A stretch of 64,000 bases of DNA, taken from positions 89,564 to 153,563 of the forward strand of contig NPFB01000023.1 of the NCBI GenBank assembly GCA_014084085.1, in the 5' to 3' direction. The notes beneath the pieces are model-generated. The model was not told the DNA's origin. It did no database searches and worked only from the letters and a program-made list of their open reading frames with translations. Positions 1-9,843 of the stretch are shown here, piece after piece (positions within the stretch are counted from its first letter, which is position 1; the number at the start of each line of letters is the position of its first letter). Both the position numbers and the translations under genes were made by a program. The DNA is from Hondaea fermentalgiana. Its lineage: Eukaryota; Sar; Bigyra; Thraustochytrida; Thraustochytriidae.

Positions 1-77
1 TGACGCAGAGCGCTCGACCTCCTCCTTCTAATAGTCGGCCTGCGCGTGCGTCCTCCTTTCTTGTTTCTCTACCAACA

Positions 78-284
78 ATGCCTCGTACGCAAACTGAGCA
101 CGCCAATCTTGACGCCGCGACGCCTTCGATTCTTCTCAGCAATCGCTTTGCCCAAGAGGAAAAAGACCATCTCGATCCGATTGTCTCGCCTGACTCGGAG
201 CCGTCAGACGACGAAGTGGACGCGCTCCAGCCCGTCATTCCCGAGCTCGACCGCTTCGCCACCGAGGAGGATGATCTTGCCTGA
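78..284 (+). CDS. possible small acidic protein (68 aa), unknown
   Basis: An ATG-started frame of 68 codons ending in TGA. The product is acidic and polar, with two similar segments, NRFAQEEKD and DRFATEEDD, which hints at an internal duplication, and no membrane segment. I recognise no family. It could equally be the last exon of a gene lying to the left or a chance frame. The start has an A at -3 (ACAATG), a fair eukaryotic context. Only the ATG, the biased composition and the internal similarity support it. Confidence 0.35.
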   Translation: MPRTQTEHANLDAATPSILLSNRFAQEEKDHLDPIVSPDSEPSDDEVDALQPVIPELDRFATEEDDLA

Positions 285-736
285 TTCATAATTCCAATTT
301 TTCCTTTCCATTTTTGATCCGCCGTGCCCACCGGCAGCTTCAAATTTCCCTCGTTCGGGCCTGACACCGTGCCAGCGGCAGCGGCGTTCTCGACTTCGTT
401 CGTCTCCCGCCCGCGGCTGCGTCTCCGATCGCAGCCGCATCAGCAGCAGCAGCAGCCGCGCCGAATTCTATCCCTCGGAGCCCTTCTTTCTTTAGGTGTG
501 CATCCCTGGATCCCGCACAGCATGGCTGGCCATGCCGTGCCAGTCGCGCGGCTTGCGACCCTAAACGGCGCCGCGCCTTCTTTACATAGGGGAAAGGGGA
601 AGAGTCCCGCGCGCGCCTTGTACCTTCCTGGCCCTCCGGTCGACGCGTCCCAGCTCTAGCCGAGGTCTAGGCCGTCCTAGGCCGCGCATCGTTGTGGTGG
701 GGTCCGATGACTGGAGAGGATTGTTTTCTTTCCGAC

Positions 737-739
737 TTG

Positions 740-790
<51 letters not shown>

Positions 791-892
791 NNNNNNNNNN
801 NNNNNNNNNNNNNNNNNNNNNNNNNNNNNNNNNNNNNNNNNNNNNNNNNNNNNNNNNNNNNNNNNNNNNNNNNNNNNNNNNNNNNNNNNNTG

Positions 893-944
<52 letters not shown>
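737..944. repeat. (TGCC)n microsatellite containing a 100-N assembly gap
   Basis: Pure TGCC units run from 737 to 790, exactly 100 N follow at 791-890, and TGCC units resume at 891-944. A round 100-N gap is the usual placeholder for unknown length, so the true array may be much longer. The assembly probably broke because of the repeat. Confidence 0.97.
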
Positions 945-1160
945 GAGGTCGCAGTCGCAGCGGTGGCATGACGGTGCGGAGAGCGCGGCGGCACGCGCGT
1001 GGACTTTCGCCTCGCCTTCGGCAGCTTATCGACCTTCGTCGTCTCGCCTTGCCAGTGAATTTTGTCTAGCCTTGACGTGAGTTGACTCGGCAGAGACTGC
1101 TGGCTTGTGTCTTCCGCGCCCAGCTCGCTGCCGTGCGCTCTCGCCTCGCCCCGCCCTCGC

Positions 1161-1206
1161 TGCCATGCCATGCCATGCATGCATGCCATGCATGCCATGC
1201 CATCAT
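1161..1206. repeat. TGCCATGC/ATGC-rich short tandem repeat
   Basis: Overlapping TGCCA and TGCATGC units, some of them self-complementary, form a short array about 350 bp upstream of the four-TM gene. It continues into TGCCACGCCG units to about 1230. It looks like slippage-derived sequence. Confidence 0.7.
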
Positions 1207-1373
1207 GCCGTGCCACGCCGTGCCACGCCGCCTCGAGCCCGCCCGCCCCGCCCGACGCGGCCCCCGCGCGGCGCGACGCCTGCGCGGGCGGCGCCGGCCG
1301 GGCTGAGAGCGGGTCCTCGATGGCATGGCGGTCCAGGACCGAGTGCGCTGCGCACCTGAAGCGCGACGCGGCG

Positions 1374-1398
1374 CGTACGTACCGGATAGGTACGTACG
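1374..1398. repeat. short perfect inverted repeat (10-bp arms, 5-bp loop)
   Basis: The arms are CGTACGTACC at 1374-1383 and GGTACGTACG at 1389-1398, with the loop GGATA between them. It lies about 165 bp upstream of the ATG of the four-TM gene, so it could be a leader hairpin or a factor site. The alternating CGTA units could also arise by slippage. Confidence 0.6.
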
Positions 1399-1563
1399 TA
1401 CGGCGCGCGACCTGGGCGCGCAGCGCAGGGCTGCGCAGGGCTGCGCGGCGAGGCAGTCCCCGAGCTCGCCGAGGCCGCGGAGCGAGCGGCGGCGGCGGAG
1501 GAGAGCTGGAGGTCGAGCTGGAGCAGGCAGGACGGGCGGCTCGCGAGGAGAGGGGAGGAGAGG

Positions 1564-2999
1564 ATGGTGGTCTCTGAGGAGGACGTGCCGAGGTACAGGA
1601 GCGTGCGGAGCGAGCTCAAGTCGCTGGAGAGCGAGGTGCACGGCACGGTGAGCACGGCGGTGGTCGTCATTAGCATCTTGACAGGAGCCTGCGGCGCCGT
1701 GTCGCTGTTCTTCGCGCAGCAGGTCAAGTCGGATGCCTTCTACACGTTTGCGGGCTATGTGATCAAGGTCATGGACCAGCCGCAGTACATGGACCAGCTC
1801 ACCTTTGGGGCCTTTCTGTCGAGCTTCGCAACCTTCTTTTTCAGTTTTTGCCTCATGCTCGTGTCTCTCTTTCAGAAACGACGCTTGGCCTTCTTCTTTT
1901 TGGTCATGGTTGTTGTGGCAGCTATCTTGGAGATCTGCGGCGGCGCGATTATTCTTGACTATATTGGAAACCTCGATGAAAGCACCAACGGAGGCACGGT
2001 GCAGGAGAACAATGCAGCTCGCCAGCTCCAGGATTTCTCCATTGCAATGTACGAACAGTGCTGCCGCCTGCCTGGCCATGTGGGCCCGAATGCCGCGATC
2101 ACTCGCCTATCCATCGAACCTGACGACCAGCGGTAAGTCTTGCCCTCGTTTCGAAATCGAAATACAAAAACAGACGAAACGAAGTAATGAGCGTACGTGT
2201 TTGCATCAACGAGGACTAACGAAGGTGGAATGGAATGAATGTGTGGCACAAACAAACAAAACAATCAAACAATCAAACAATCAATGAAAAATGGAGCAGC
2301 TGGGACAATATCGTTACGTGCGACGAGTTTTACAGTGGAGGATATTATACGTCTCTGACAGACATTGAGAAAGTGTCAGAATCCTGTATTGGAAGTATCG
2401 CGCATGTGCAATGGTTCGAGTACGCGGTCACGGATTATGTTTGCTCAACCCTGAACAGCACCATTGTCGACGTTGCAGGTGAGACGCTTGGCACGCTTTC
2501 GATTGAGCAACTCACTGCGCCCACGACACTTATTCCTATCGCCGGCGAAGCTAGCCAGCCTATTTACGGCTGCGGTGGCGGCAAAATCAGATCCTTTCAG
2601 TACATGAACTACGTCTGGCTCTTGAATGTGTGTCGCCCTGCGGCGATTGCGCTTATTTCAACAGGGTCTCTCGCGTTTATTCTTGGGCTCTTGGCATGTG
2701 CGTCCTTGGGACTCACCTCTTCCGGTGAGGCTGACCTTAACATGTTGCTTTTCAACTCGTACGTCGAGGAAAATCTGCACCCGCGCCACAGTACTCAGAT
2801 TGGGTCTTACCGTGTCAGTGTTGATGCGAATCGTCTCAGCGCCAGCCAGGCTGCCCAGGCGAATCGTCTAAGTACCGGCCAGGCCGCTCAGGCAACACGA
2901 AGTAGCCAAACAGAATCTGCACGTCGGAGCATTGAGCTTAACAGAGCAAGTGTTGGCGGAGCTGTCGATGATGCTGTAATTGTGGGCGAGAGGATCTAG
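1564..2999 (+). CDS. four-transmembrane, tetraspanin-like membrane protein (2 exons)
   Basis: Exons 1564-2132 and 2300-2999 give 422 residues. The donor is GTAAGT at 2133, a CTAAC branch-like site lies near 2216, and the acceptor is CAG at 2297-2299; a tandem acceptor 3 nt upstream would insert one Ser. Hydrophobic segments lie at about residues 31-55, 78-104, 108-130 and 303-328. The long loop between TM3 and TM4 (about 170 residues) begins with a Cys-Cys pair (EQCC) and holds several more cysteines, the pattern of a tetraspanin large extracellular loop, although the exact CCG motif is absent. The C-terminal tail is polar, with repeated RLSxxQAAQA units. Known from the family: tetraspanins organise membrane microdomains. 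Assignment to the family itself is an inference from topology; a claudin-like or other four-TM family is possible. Confidence 0.72.
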
Positions 3000-3633
3000 C
3001 TGTTTTTGAACAAAGTTCTTTTCGTGTTTAAGTATGCACAGATGTTTTGTTTATTCTTTCAGTTGTGCATCTTCCATTCTTTTTCTTTTTTTTGGGGGGG
3101 GGGGGAGAGATGAGGATGTCGCGCCCGGAAGAGCACTATGTTTCATAAACAACAAAAGTTTTTTGGCTGGTGCCCAATCTATTATTTTCTCCCATCGTCG
3201 ATGTCATCTTGATACCGCAATCAAGAGTCCTCTTTCCTCTTCAACCCCCCCCCCCCCCCTCTTTCCTGTCCCTTCCTCTCTCCATTTTTTCGACAAGACC
3301 TTCCTCCAAGCTCGAGTGTTTTTGACTCACAGTCACTTCGTGACTTGTATTCATTCATGAAACTCGCTCGCCATGCCAAACCTCTCGACCTCGAATTTGA
3401 GCCATTGGCAACTATACACTCACTGTCACATCGCTATAATAATAAGGCGGCTTTGGAGTTTTGTAACGGCAACATGGTGGGGACTCTGCGATTGAGTCCC
3501 TTTACGCAATCGTTTGTTTACTTTGGCTTCGACGTGGACTTGCAGACCTCGTCAGCACACGAAGAGCTGCGCAGTGTGGCGCAGCGCTACCCCGCTCCTT
3601 GAAGCAAGCCAAGCGTGTTGGTCTCGAAAGAAG
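3000..3633. other. intergenic stretch with G12 and C15 homopolymers
   Basis: No gene is called. The stretch holds a run of 12 G at 3094-3105 and a run of 15 C at 3245-3259. An 81-codon ATG frame at 3360-3602 precedes the GPCR start and is treated as an upstream frame or chance. Confidence 0.6.
3094..3259. repeat. facing homopolymers G12 and C15
   Basis: G runs at 3094-3105 and C runs at 3245-3259, 139 bp apart in the same intergenic stretch. They are mutually complementary, so single-stranded nucleic acid could pair across them. Confidence 0.85.
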
Positions 3634-6600
3634 ATGGGGGCCGTCCTAAGGGCGATTGGCGCGCTCCTGCTCCTGTCTGCCACTACGCTCAAGCGCGGGT
3701 TCGCAGTGACGACCACCAAGGTTCGCGTGGGCGTCTTTGTCGAGGTCACAGGCCCGAGCGACGATGACCAGAGCTGGAAGTCAGTCTTGGCGGCAGCCGC
3801 GCTTGCCACCTCGCACTTCAACGAGCGAGATGACAGCATTATTCAAGACTTTGTCGATGTAGGAAATTGTGCGCCAGACCTCGACACGGTTCTCATCCGC
3901 GTGACAAACTGCGCGCAAGGAGCGCTCGAGGACTACATCTTGCAAAATGGTTTGCACATTGTTGTAGGAGGAGACGTTTGCACCGATGACACAGATGCCG
4001 ATGCCGCTTTGGCCTCGGCCGCCGATGCTGTCGGACTTCCGTTCCTTGCCCTCGATAGCCTTCGGCCTCGAGACGTGAGCGAGGGCACAAGTGAAAGAGA
4101 TGACGAAGCGCTCAGCATGACTGCGCCCACGCACGCCTCGGCAAACGCAATTGTTGACATGTACGCAAGACTCGGCCATACAAACATTGTCTTTCTCTAC
4201 GAAGACGGCCAAGCAGGGCGCGCCTGGCGAGAAAGTCTCGAGCGCGTAACCTTGCGTTCGCCAACGTTAAAGATTCTTTCCCTTAGGATCGACCCTGACA
4301 ACACGGAAACCATTGGGGTGGCTCTGAACGCCGCTCAACGAAGCGGGCTACGATCCATCTTCGCCGCGGTCGGAGCCGACACAGTTTCGGAACTCCTGCA
4401 AGGCGCCAACCAGCAAGATATGCTTGGGCCAAAGTGGGTCTGGGTGTTTACCGACATGGTTAGCCTTGAGACATTACAGCTCTCAGGACAGCCGCTCCAA
4501 GGTTCACTCTTTGTGGAAAGAGGCGGTCTGGAAAACAGCATCCATCAGGATCGAAGAGAATGGGAGCTTTTGGCGCAGTGGTTTGACAACAGCTTTCCAG
4601 AGGCGATCGAAGCACTCGTCAATGCTTCCGGATACGAGGTCGACCTGGCTCTGGGCGATGCTGCAAGCCTTGCATTTGACGCAATCAGCGCCATTGGTCT
4701 CAGTCTATGCGCGGGAGGAGGCGAACCGGCGATGAGCGGGTTCGCCCAGACATCTTTTCACGGTACCTCGGGACTTGTCGTATTTGATGAATATGGTCGT
4801 CGCCAAGAGGCTTCGATGACGCTCTTTCTTCGAAACATTGCCGAGGGCGACAATTTAGGGATGCGCCAAATCTACCTCGGTGAATGGGTTGGTGAAACCT
4901 GGGTGTTTTCGCAAAACGCAACGTTTGCAAATGGACTGCAGACGCCTCCGCGCGACGGGACCAGCATTTTGACTTCCTCTTCTCCCAATGCATCGGGCTA
5001 CTATCTTGGCAATCTTCAAGAGCCCTCGTGCTGGGTCACCTATAGTGATCCTCAGCATGCAAAGTACAATCAAGGCAAGGCGGTCTTGCTGCCGTCGTGT
5101 CCACAGGGGCTACAGATGACGACAACTGTGGACGGTCCATCGACGGACAAGGCGGGTCCATCCATTCGCGCAAACGTTCGTCTCGAGGTTGGCTCAGACG
5201 CATGTCCGAACGAGATTGGCAACTGCGAAGCGGCTGTCATTGCTCCAGAGACCGCCTTTGCGAGTCAACTTCCGACGGTACAGGTGCGGGCCTGCAAACA
5301 GTCGCAGCGTCACTACTGTTCTCCTGTGCTGACGGAGGATGGAAGCACGTTGAGCGATCCTCGAAGCGATGCTGTTGCTTTCACGCTTCTCAGTGCAAGC
5401 TCTTCCTACACTGCGCAAATCGACTATACTTTGGAGGGCGACGATGCTGTTGTCCTTGTGCACAGCCAAATAGTGACCCGCGACGGTGCTCGCTACAGCA
5501 TTGCGAGCGTCATCAGCCAACCTGGCGGCACCTCCTCTTCCCCGTCTCTTCCCGACGCGCCGCGAGAGGATTCCCACGCGCAGAGCGACAGGGTTATATG
5601 TAAATCATTCGGAAAAACTCAGGACTGCCCAGAAGGCCTTGCACTCGAAGTCGAATTCGCAGCGACACCAAAGAAGGATGACGGCGCTACTCGAGTCAAA
5701 GACAGCCCAACGAGTCTTTTGGCAGGTGTGCCTCGCGTAGTGCGTTTGCGGGTCGATCTTGGAAGCGTGACAGCGTCCGAGTGGACTTCGCTCGCCACCG
5801 CTGATCTCGCGTATTGCGGATCCGGAGCCTCTTCGTGCACGTCAGAAAATATTGTGGAACTTGTCACCATGCACGCTGTCTCCTCTCCTTCTCCTTCTTC
5901 TGCGTCAGACGATATATTTTACGAGGGTTCGCTCTTCATTCCAACGTCTGGTGACTTCATGGTCATGGTATCAGCATCTCTTGCCGACGCGGATGACGCG
6001 CAGCGCATTACAGCATCTCGAACGATCGCCGTACATGTTATGGCATCCGAGGGAATCCATCTGGCTACTTCGCAGACGGTCTTATCCTCAAAAATTTCGC
6101 AGCACGGCTACCACGTCGGAAACTTCGACGAAAGTATCTGTTGGAAAGCAGCCGTGCCCTCGGGCATGTCGTACTCAGTGCTTGAAACTTTAAAGCTCGT
6201 GAGTGAGCAGGAGCCAATATGCCCCCGCGGTATCCGTCTTGAATATACAAGACGACCAAAGAGGCTAACGAGACGATCAGAACTTGGCGCTTTTCCTGTC
6301 AGCGCCGAGGTAGAGCTTGGTTCGCCAGAATTTCCTGTGGCTCTTGGTGACCATGGAGAGTATCCTCTCTCCTACATTTACGGCGCAGACATTCCGCACG
6401 TGAACTTCCATTTTTGCGATCGAGCCATCCGCTTTTGCACGCCCCTCCTGCGAGGCCTCGGAACTGATGTATACTCGACCACTGCTCCGGTTCAGTTTAG
6501 CCGCGAAGACAAGACCTCGCCACTTCGATTCGCCTTTGAAAGCGAAGCTCTCAACCTCACCGAGGGAATGTACACGGTACTTGTGCACGCTCGCTTCTAC

Positions 6601-7794
6601 TCCAACGAAGGCGCATTACAATGGGACGTTGCCACAGCCTTTCCCCTCGAGGTGGGCGACACAGCCACAGATGACCTCTCGCTCATCCCACGTACACTCT
6701 TCGTTGTCGGGCTTGGAGCTGTTGGTCTGCTTTTGCTTGTCACAGGTAGCCTGGCAGTTTGGGTTGTCCGAAATCGAGCGCATATCGTACTGCAAATTGC
6801 ACAAGGCCGCTTCTTGGGCGTTTTTCTTGCAGGAATTTTCTTTATTGGGATCAACGTGGCTCTGCATGGAATTGAAGACTCTCCAGCGGACCGCGCGGAC
6901 GCATCGGGGGGCAACGCGTTGGCGGACGTAGGCTGCATGGCCAACATCGTGACATATTGCCTTGGCTTTGTGTTGAGCTTTAGTCCGCTCCTCGCCAAAC
7001 TTCGAAAGACGCTTGCGGATTATCAAGGGCAGCCATTGCGCCGTATCACTGTAACAAAACGGCAGCTCGTGCGAACGTGCGGATGCTTTTTGGGCCTCGA
7101 CGCGGTCATTTGCTTCATTTGGATGCTCCACGACCCGCCTGTATTCTCGCGCAAAGACGTTGTCACAGACGCAATGGGCTTTCCGGTCAAGAGCTCGGGA
7201 CAGTGTACATCGGCGCACTTTACGACATACATTTTGCTGTTGCTCGCCATCCATGGCTCGACAGCTACAATTGGGGCATTGTACGCATTCCGAACAATCA
7301 ACTATAAGACCGCCTTTAGCGAGGCGCGTTATGTGAGTATCGCACTACTTGCGGCCATTGTACCCTATGCATTCCTGGTGCCGATTCTCTTTCTGGTGGA
7401 AAGCTCTTCTTCGGCCCGTTTTGCTTTGGTCTCTGTCTTTGCGCTTGTCAGCAGCTTCACAGCACTCTTTATCGTATTTTTCCCCAAGCTCGTCTTTGTG
7501 CAGGGATCCAAGACCAACGCTTTGCGCCGATCTCTGGAAATTGACGAAACGTACGAGGCCAAGGTGAGCCCCGTCAATTCGCCGGCTGGATCTCCACATC
7601 ATCCTTTTCCGGCCAAACGGCAGGCAGCCCAACCTCAATCGGAACAGCGGCCCAAGACGTTGGGTTTTGCAGTGACTCCCGTGGATGGGCTCTCCACACT
7701 GTCAATTCGGCCCATTGCCTCGGACTGGATTGACCCCGACTCCGACGATGATGACCAGGCAAATCTTGAACCCATTTACAAGTCCGCGATCTAG
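3634..7794 (+). CDS. class C (GABA-B-like) G-protein-coupled receptor
   Basis: 1386 residues, no intron. The start is the ATG at 3634 because it opens a clear signal peptide (MGAVLRAIGALLLLSATTL); the frame runs upstream without an ATG. Residues about 30-470 resemble the periplasmic-binding-protein-like ligand domain of class C receptors. Residues about 480-1010 form three homologous cysteine-bearing modules (see findings). Seven hydrophobic helices occupy about 1020-1292, with class C marks: a TM3-end LSFSPLLAKLRKT segment, SEARYVSIAL before TM6, and FFPKLVFV at the end of TM7. A Ser/Pro/Asp-rich cytoplasmic tail of about 95 residues follows. It should sit in the plasma membrane and couple an extracellular ligand to G proteins; the ligand cannot be told from sequence. 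The ectodomain is far longer than in animal GABA-B receptors. Confidence 0.88.
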   Translation: MGAVLRAIGALLLLSATTLKRGFAVTTTKVRVGVFVEVTGPSDDDQSWKSVLAAAALATSHFNERDDSIIQDFVDVGNCAPDLDTVLIRVTNCAQGALEDYILQNGLHIVVGGDVCTDDTDADAALASAADAVGLPFLALDSLRPRDVSEGTSERDDEALSMTAPTHASANAIVDMYARLGHTNIVFLYEDGQAGRAWRESLERVTLRSPTLKILSLRIDPDNTETIGVALNAAQRSGLRSIFAAVGADTVSELLQGANQQDMLGPKWVWVFTDMVSLETLQLSGQPLQGSLFVERGGLENSIHQDRREWELLAQWFDNSFPEAIEALVNASGYEVDLALGDAASLAFDAISAIGLSLCAGGGEPAMSGFAQTSFHGTSGLVVFDEYGRRQEASMTLFLRNIAEGDNLGMRQIYLGEWVGETWVFSQNATFANGLQTPPRDGTSILTSSSPNASGYYLGNLQEPSCWVTYSDPQHAKYNQGKAVLLPSCPQGLQMTTTVDGPSTDKAGPSIRANVRLEVGSDACPNEIGNCEAAVIAPETAFASQLPTVQVRACKQSQRHYCSPVLTEDGSTLSDPRSDAVAFTLLSASSSYTAQIDYTLEGDDAVVLVHSQIVTRDGARYSIASVISQPGGTSSSPSLPDAPREDSHAQSDRVICKSFGKTQDCPEGLALEVEFAATPKKDDGATRVKDSPTSLLAGVPRVVRLRVDLGSVTASEWTSLATADLAYCGSGASSCTSENIVELVTMHAVSSPSPSSASDDIFYEGSLFIPTSGDFMVMVSASLADADDAQRITASRTIAVHVMASEGIHLATSQTVLSSKISQHGYHVGNFDESICWKAAVPSGMSYSVLETLKLVSEQEPICPRGIRLEYTRRPKRLTRRSELGAFPVSAEVELGSPEFPVALGDHGEYPLSYIYGADIPHVNFHFCDRAIRFCTPLLRGLGTDVYSTTAPVQFSREDKTSPLRFAFESEALNLTEGMYTVLVHARFYSNEGALQWDVATAFPLEVGDTATDDLSLIPRTLFVVGLGAVGLLLLVTGSLAVWVVRNRAHIVLQIAQGRFLGVFLAGIFFIGINVALHGIEDSPADRADASGGNALADVGCMANIVTYCLGFVLSFSPLLAKLRKTLADYQGQPLRRITVTKRQLVRTCGCFLGLDAVICFIWMLHDPPVFSRKDVVTDAMGFPVKSSGQCTSAHFTTYILLLLAIHGSTATIGALYAFRTINYKTAFSEARYVSIALLAAIVPYAFLVPILFLVESSSSARFALVSVFALVSSFTALFIVFFPKLVFVQGSKTNALRRSLEIDETYEAKVSPVNSPAGSPHHPFPAKRQAAQPQSEQRPKTLGFAVTPVDGLSTLSIRPIASDWIDPDSDDDDQANLEPIYKSAI

Positions 7795-7869
7795 CTGACT
7801 TGGCCAATCAGTAATTTTTCCTCATTTTCTACTCCAGTTGTGTTCATGCAAATACCAACATCTGCCTCA

Positions 7870-9843
7870 CTACTCAACGAAAGCAAGGTACTTTGCGGTC
7901 ATTGACGCGAGACTAAACTTTCGGGCTGTCTTTCGCGCACCGATGGAAAGCACATCTCGCATCTTCAGAGCAAGTTGTACGCCGCGCGCGAGACCGTGAC
8001 CACTGACTTCATCAACAAGGATGCCGTTGACGCCATGCTCCAGGTAGTCTGAGACTCCACCTGCGCCAAAACTCACGAGCGGTATTCCAAGGGCCATAGC
8101 TTCAATATTGACAATGCAAAATGTCTCGGTCTCGGATGTGGAAGGATTCACGATGACATACATGCGAGCCATCATGAACGGCAAGGCGTCTCCGTGGAGC
8201 ATGCCCGTAAAGTGTATCTTGTGCTGCACGCCAAGTTTACGCGCGAGCATGCGAAGCGAGGAAAACATTGATCCGTCTCCGACAATGACAAAGTCGCATG
8301 CAGTAGTGTGCAACTTTGTCACCATGTCGATAAATAGTCCTGCAGACTTTTCTGGCTCGAGACGCGCAACAAAGCCGATCACGCAACGCGGAGGCAGCCT
8401 GACGTTTTGCGCAATAGCAAAACGGTCGAGGTCAGCGCCTGGATAAATTACCATTTTAGCGCCGGCGAGACGCTTCACTGAAGTTTCACGAAGCGTTGCC
8501 CGCGAGGGGGCAACAACAATATCTGGGCTGATCTCGGGGTGCGGGTCCGTATTGGGCAAGTCCATGATGATGCGCCCAATACCTGCCAGACGTGCTGTCT
8601 CTACGAGGAGGACGTCTGTAAATTCCTTGCTGTTTGCAAAAAAGAGAATGTCAGCGCCTTCAAAGGCACCAACCATGCGATGAATAAGATCCACTCCAAA
8701 TGCAGGAAGATATAAGGTACATTGGCGATGCAGCAAAGCTGAGCACTGCGTTCTGCATGATTGCCCGGTGCACTGTAGTCTTGCCGTGAGGCTCTTGATT
8801 GAGTCTACGAGGACGCGAAGAAGATTCGTGAGTGGAATGTCTTCGCGTGGCACGTTTAGCTCAAGTGGAACGTGATCGAACCAAGCGCCTACTTCCTCAA
8901 GAATATTAAGGAATGGTCCGTGATGCTGACCGTGTTTGTGGCCTCGGTCAGTAAAGCTCACAAATGTTGAACTGACGCTTGCTTTCTGTTGGAGCGCGCG
9001 TAAAAGGCTCGACCAAATGACTTTCTGACCGTCCCAGTTCAGTGTGCCCACCAAGACGATTTGCATCATGCTTTTGCCCGTGACGTTGGTTGTCTCGAAT
9101 TTTTCCAATGCCTCATGTGCTCCCTCTTCAAACTCAATTTCGCCCCCAATGCCTAGACGTGCTATACTAGAAGGAATTGTCTCAATCATGAAGAGCGGAA
9201 TTGGAGAGAGAGAACCCGCGCGAATCTGAAAACTGTGCGTTCCAGGAAGAATTTGATGCAAGGTGACAAGGCCCGAGCAGTCGCCTGAAACCTTTTCACA
9301 CGAGAGTCCAGCATCGATTGGGACCCACGATGCACTACGCTTCATGTGGCGTATGGATACGCTCGCATGTTTCTGGGCAACAGGAGCACAGTCATAGAGA
9401 GCAAATTTTAACACAACTGGCGCATCCTCTGGTCTTATCGTTGCGCCGAAGCGCGGTGAGATGCGCTCGAAGCGACAAGATGGGCTTTTCTTCATTGAAG
9501 CGGTGGATGGTGCAGCCGGGCGCCACCAAATTCGTCTAAAGTTTGCTTCGTCGGCGTCGCGAATATGGAACTCGTTCGTCTCGTCCGATATTGGGGCGTC
9601 AAAGCGCATGTCCCTCTGCGCGCGCATACAGGACGTCTGACCGAATGAGGTGACCAAACAGACGCTGTCTCCTGCATCCTCAGCAGCACGAAGGTCTCTC
9701 CACCCCTGCACCTGGAGTTGCACGGTTTCCAGGCCGGCCACCGCTCGTAGTAATACCGCAGCAAACGCCCAAGCCCATGGTCGCTTTCTCGAGCGAGAGC
9801 CTTTACGCTCACGCGGTGCACGTTGACGCGAGCGGCAGCGCAT
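7870..9843 (-). CDS. GT4-type (GT-B fold) glycosyltransferase with N-terminal signal anchor
   Basis: 657 residues, no intron. The first in-frame ATG is at 9843; upstream codons are open but lack ATG. The N-terminus is strongly basic, followed by a short hydrophobic stretch (WAWAFAAVLLRAVAG), suggesting a type II anchor in ER or Golgi. Residues about 75-270 match no family I know. The C-terminal 380 residues look like glycosyltransferase group 1: GFVARLEPEKSAGLF, FVIVGDG, a KIHFTGML segment, and the E-x7-E donor-binding motif in ETFCIVNIEAM followed by GIPLVSFGAGG near residue 575. It should transfer a sugar from a nucleotide donor, probably to a secretory-pathway glycan or glycolipid; acceptor and sugar are unknown. 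It faces the GPCR gene tail to tail, only 75 bp apart. Confidence 0.82.
   Translation of the reverse strand: MRCRSRQRAPRERKGSRSRKRPWAWAFAAVLLRAVAGLETVQLQVQGWRDLRAAEDAGDSVCLVTSFGQTSCMRAQRDMRFDAPISDETNEFHIRDADEANFRRIWWRPAAPSTASMKKSPSCRFERISPRFGATIRPEDAPVVLKFALYDCAPVAQKHASVSIRHMKRSASWVPIDAGLSCEKVSGDCSGLVTLHQILPGTHSFQIRAGSLSPIPLFMIETIPSSIARLGIGGEIEFEEGAHEALEKFETTNVTGKSMMQIVLVGTLNWDGQKVIWSSLLRALQQKASVSSTFVSFTDRGHKHGQHHGPFLNILEEVGAWFDHVPLELNVPREDIPLTNLLRVLVDSIKSLTARLQCTGQSCRTQCSALLHRQCTLYLPAFGVDLIHRMVGAFEGADILFFANSKEFTDVLLVETARLAGIGRIIMDLPNTDPHPEISPDIVVAPSRATLRETSVKRLAGAKMVIYPGADLDRFAIAQNVRLPPRCVIGFVARLEPEKSAGLFIDMVTKLHTTACDFVIVGDGSMFSSLRMLARKLGVQHKIHFTGMLHGDALPFMMARMYVIVNPSTSETETFCIVNIEAMALGIPLVSFGAGGVSDYLEHGVNGILVDEVSGHGLARGVQLALKMRDVLSIGARKTARKFSLASMTAKYLAFVE

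Larger units (their letters stand above)
285..1563. other. gene-free stretch with assembly gap
   Basis: No convincing gene. The stretch holds the TGCC microsatellite with the 100-N gap, a CATG-rich repeat near 1161-1206, a hairpin at 1374-1398 and GC-rich sequence leading to the next gene. Frames here are repeat-driven, and several run through the N run, so I do not call them. Confidence 0.7.

Noticed and set aside
667..1216. Open frames crossing the N run
   Set aside because: They consist of repeated Ala-Cys-Leu-Pro or Gly-Arg-Gln-Ala encoded by the TGCC array and unknown bases.
3345..3602. Frame of 81-85 codons just before the GPCR
   Set aside because: No domain and different phase from the GPCR; it may act as an upstream open frame but there is no evidence that it is a gene.
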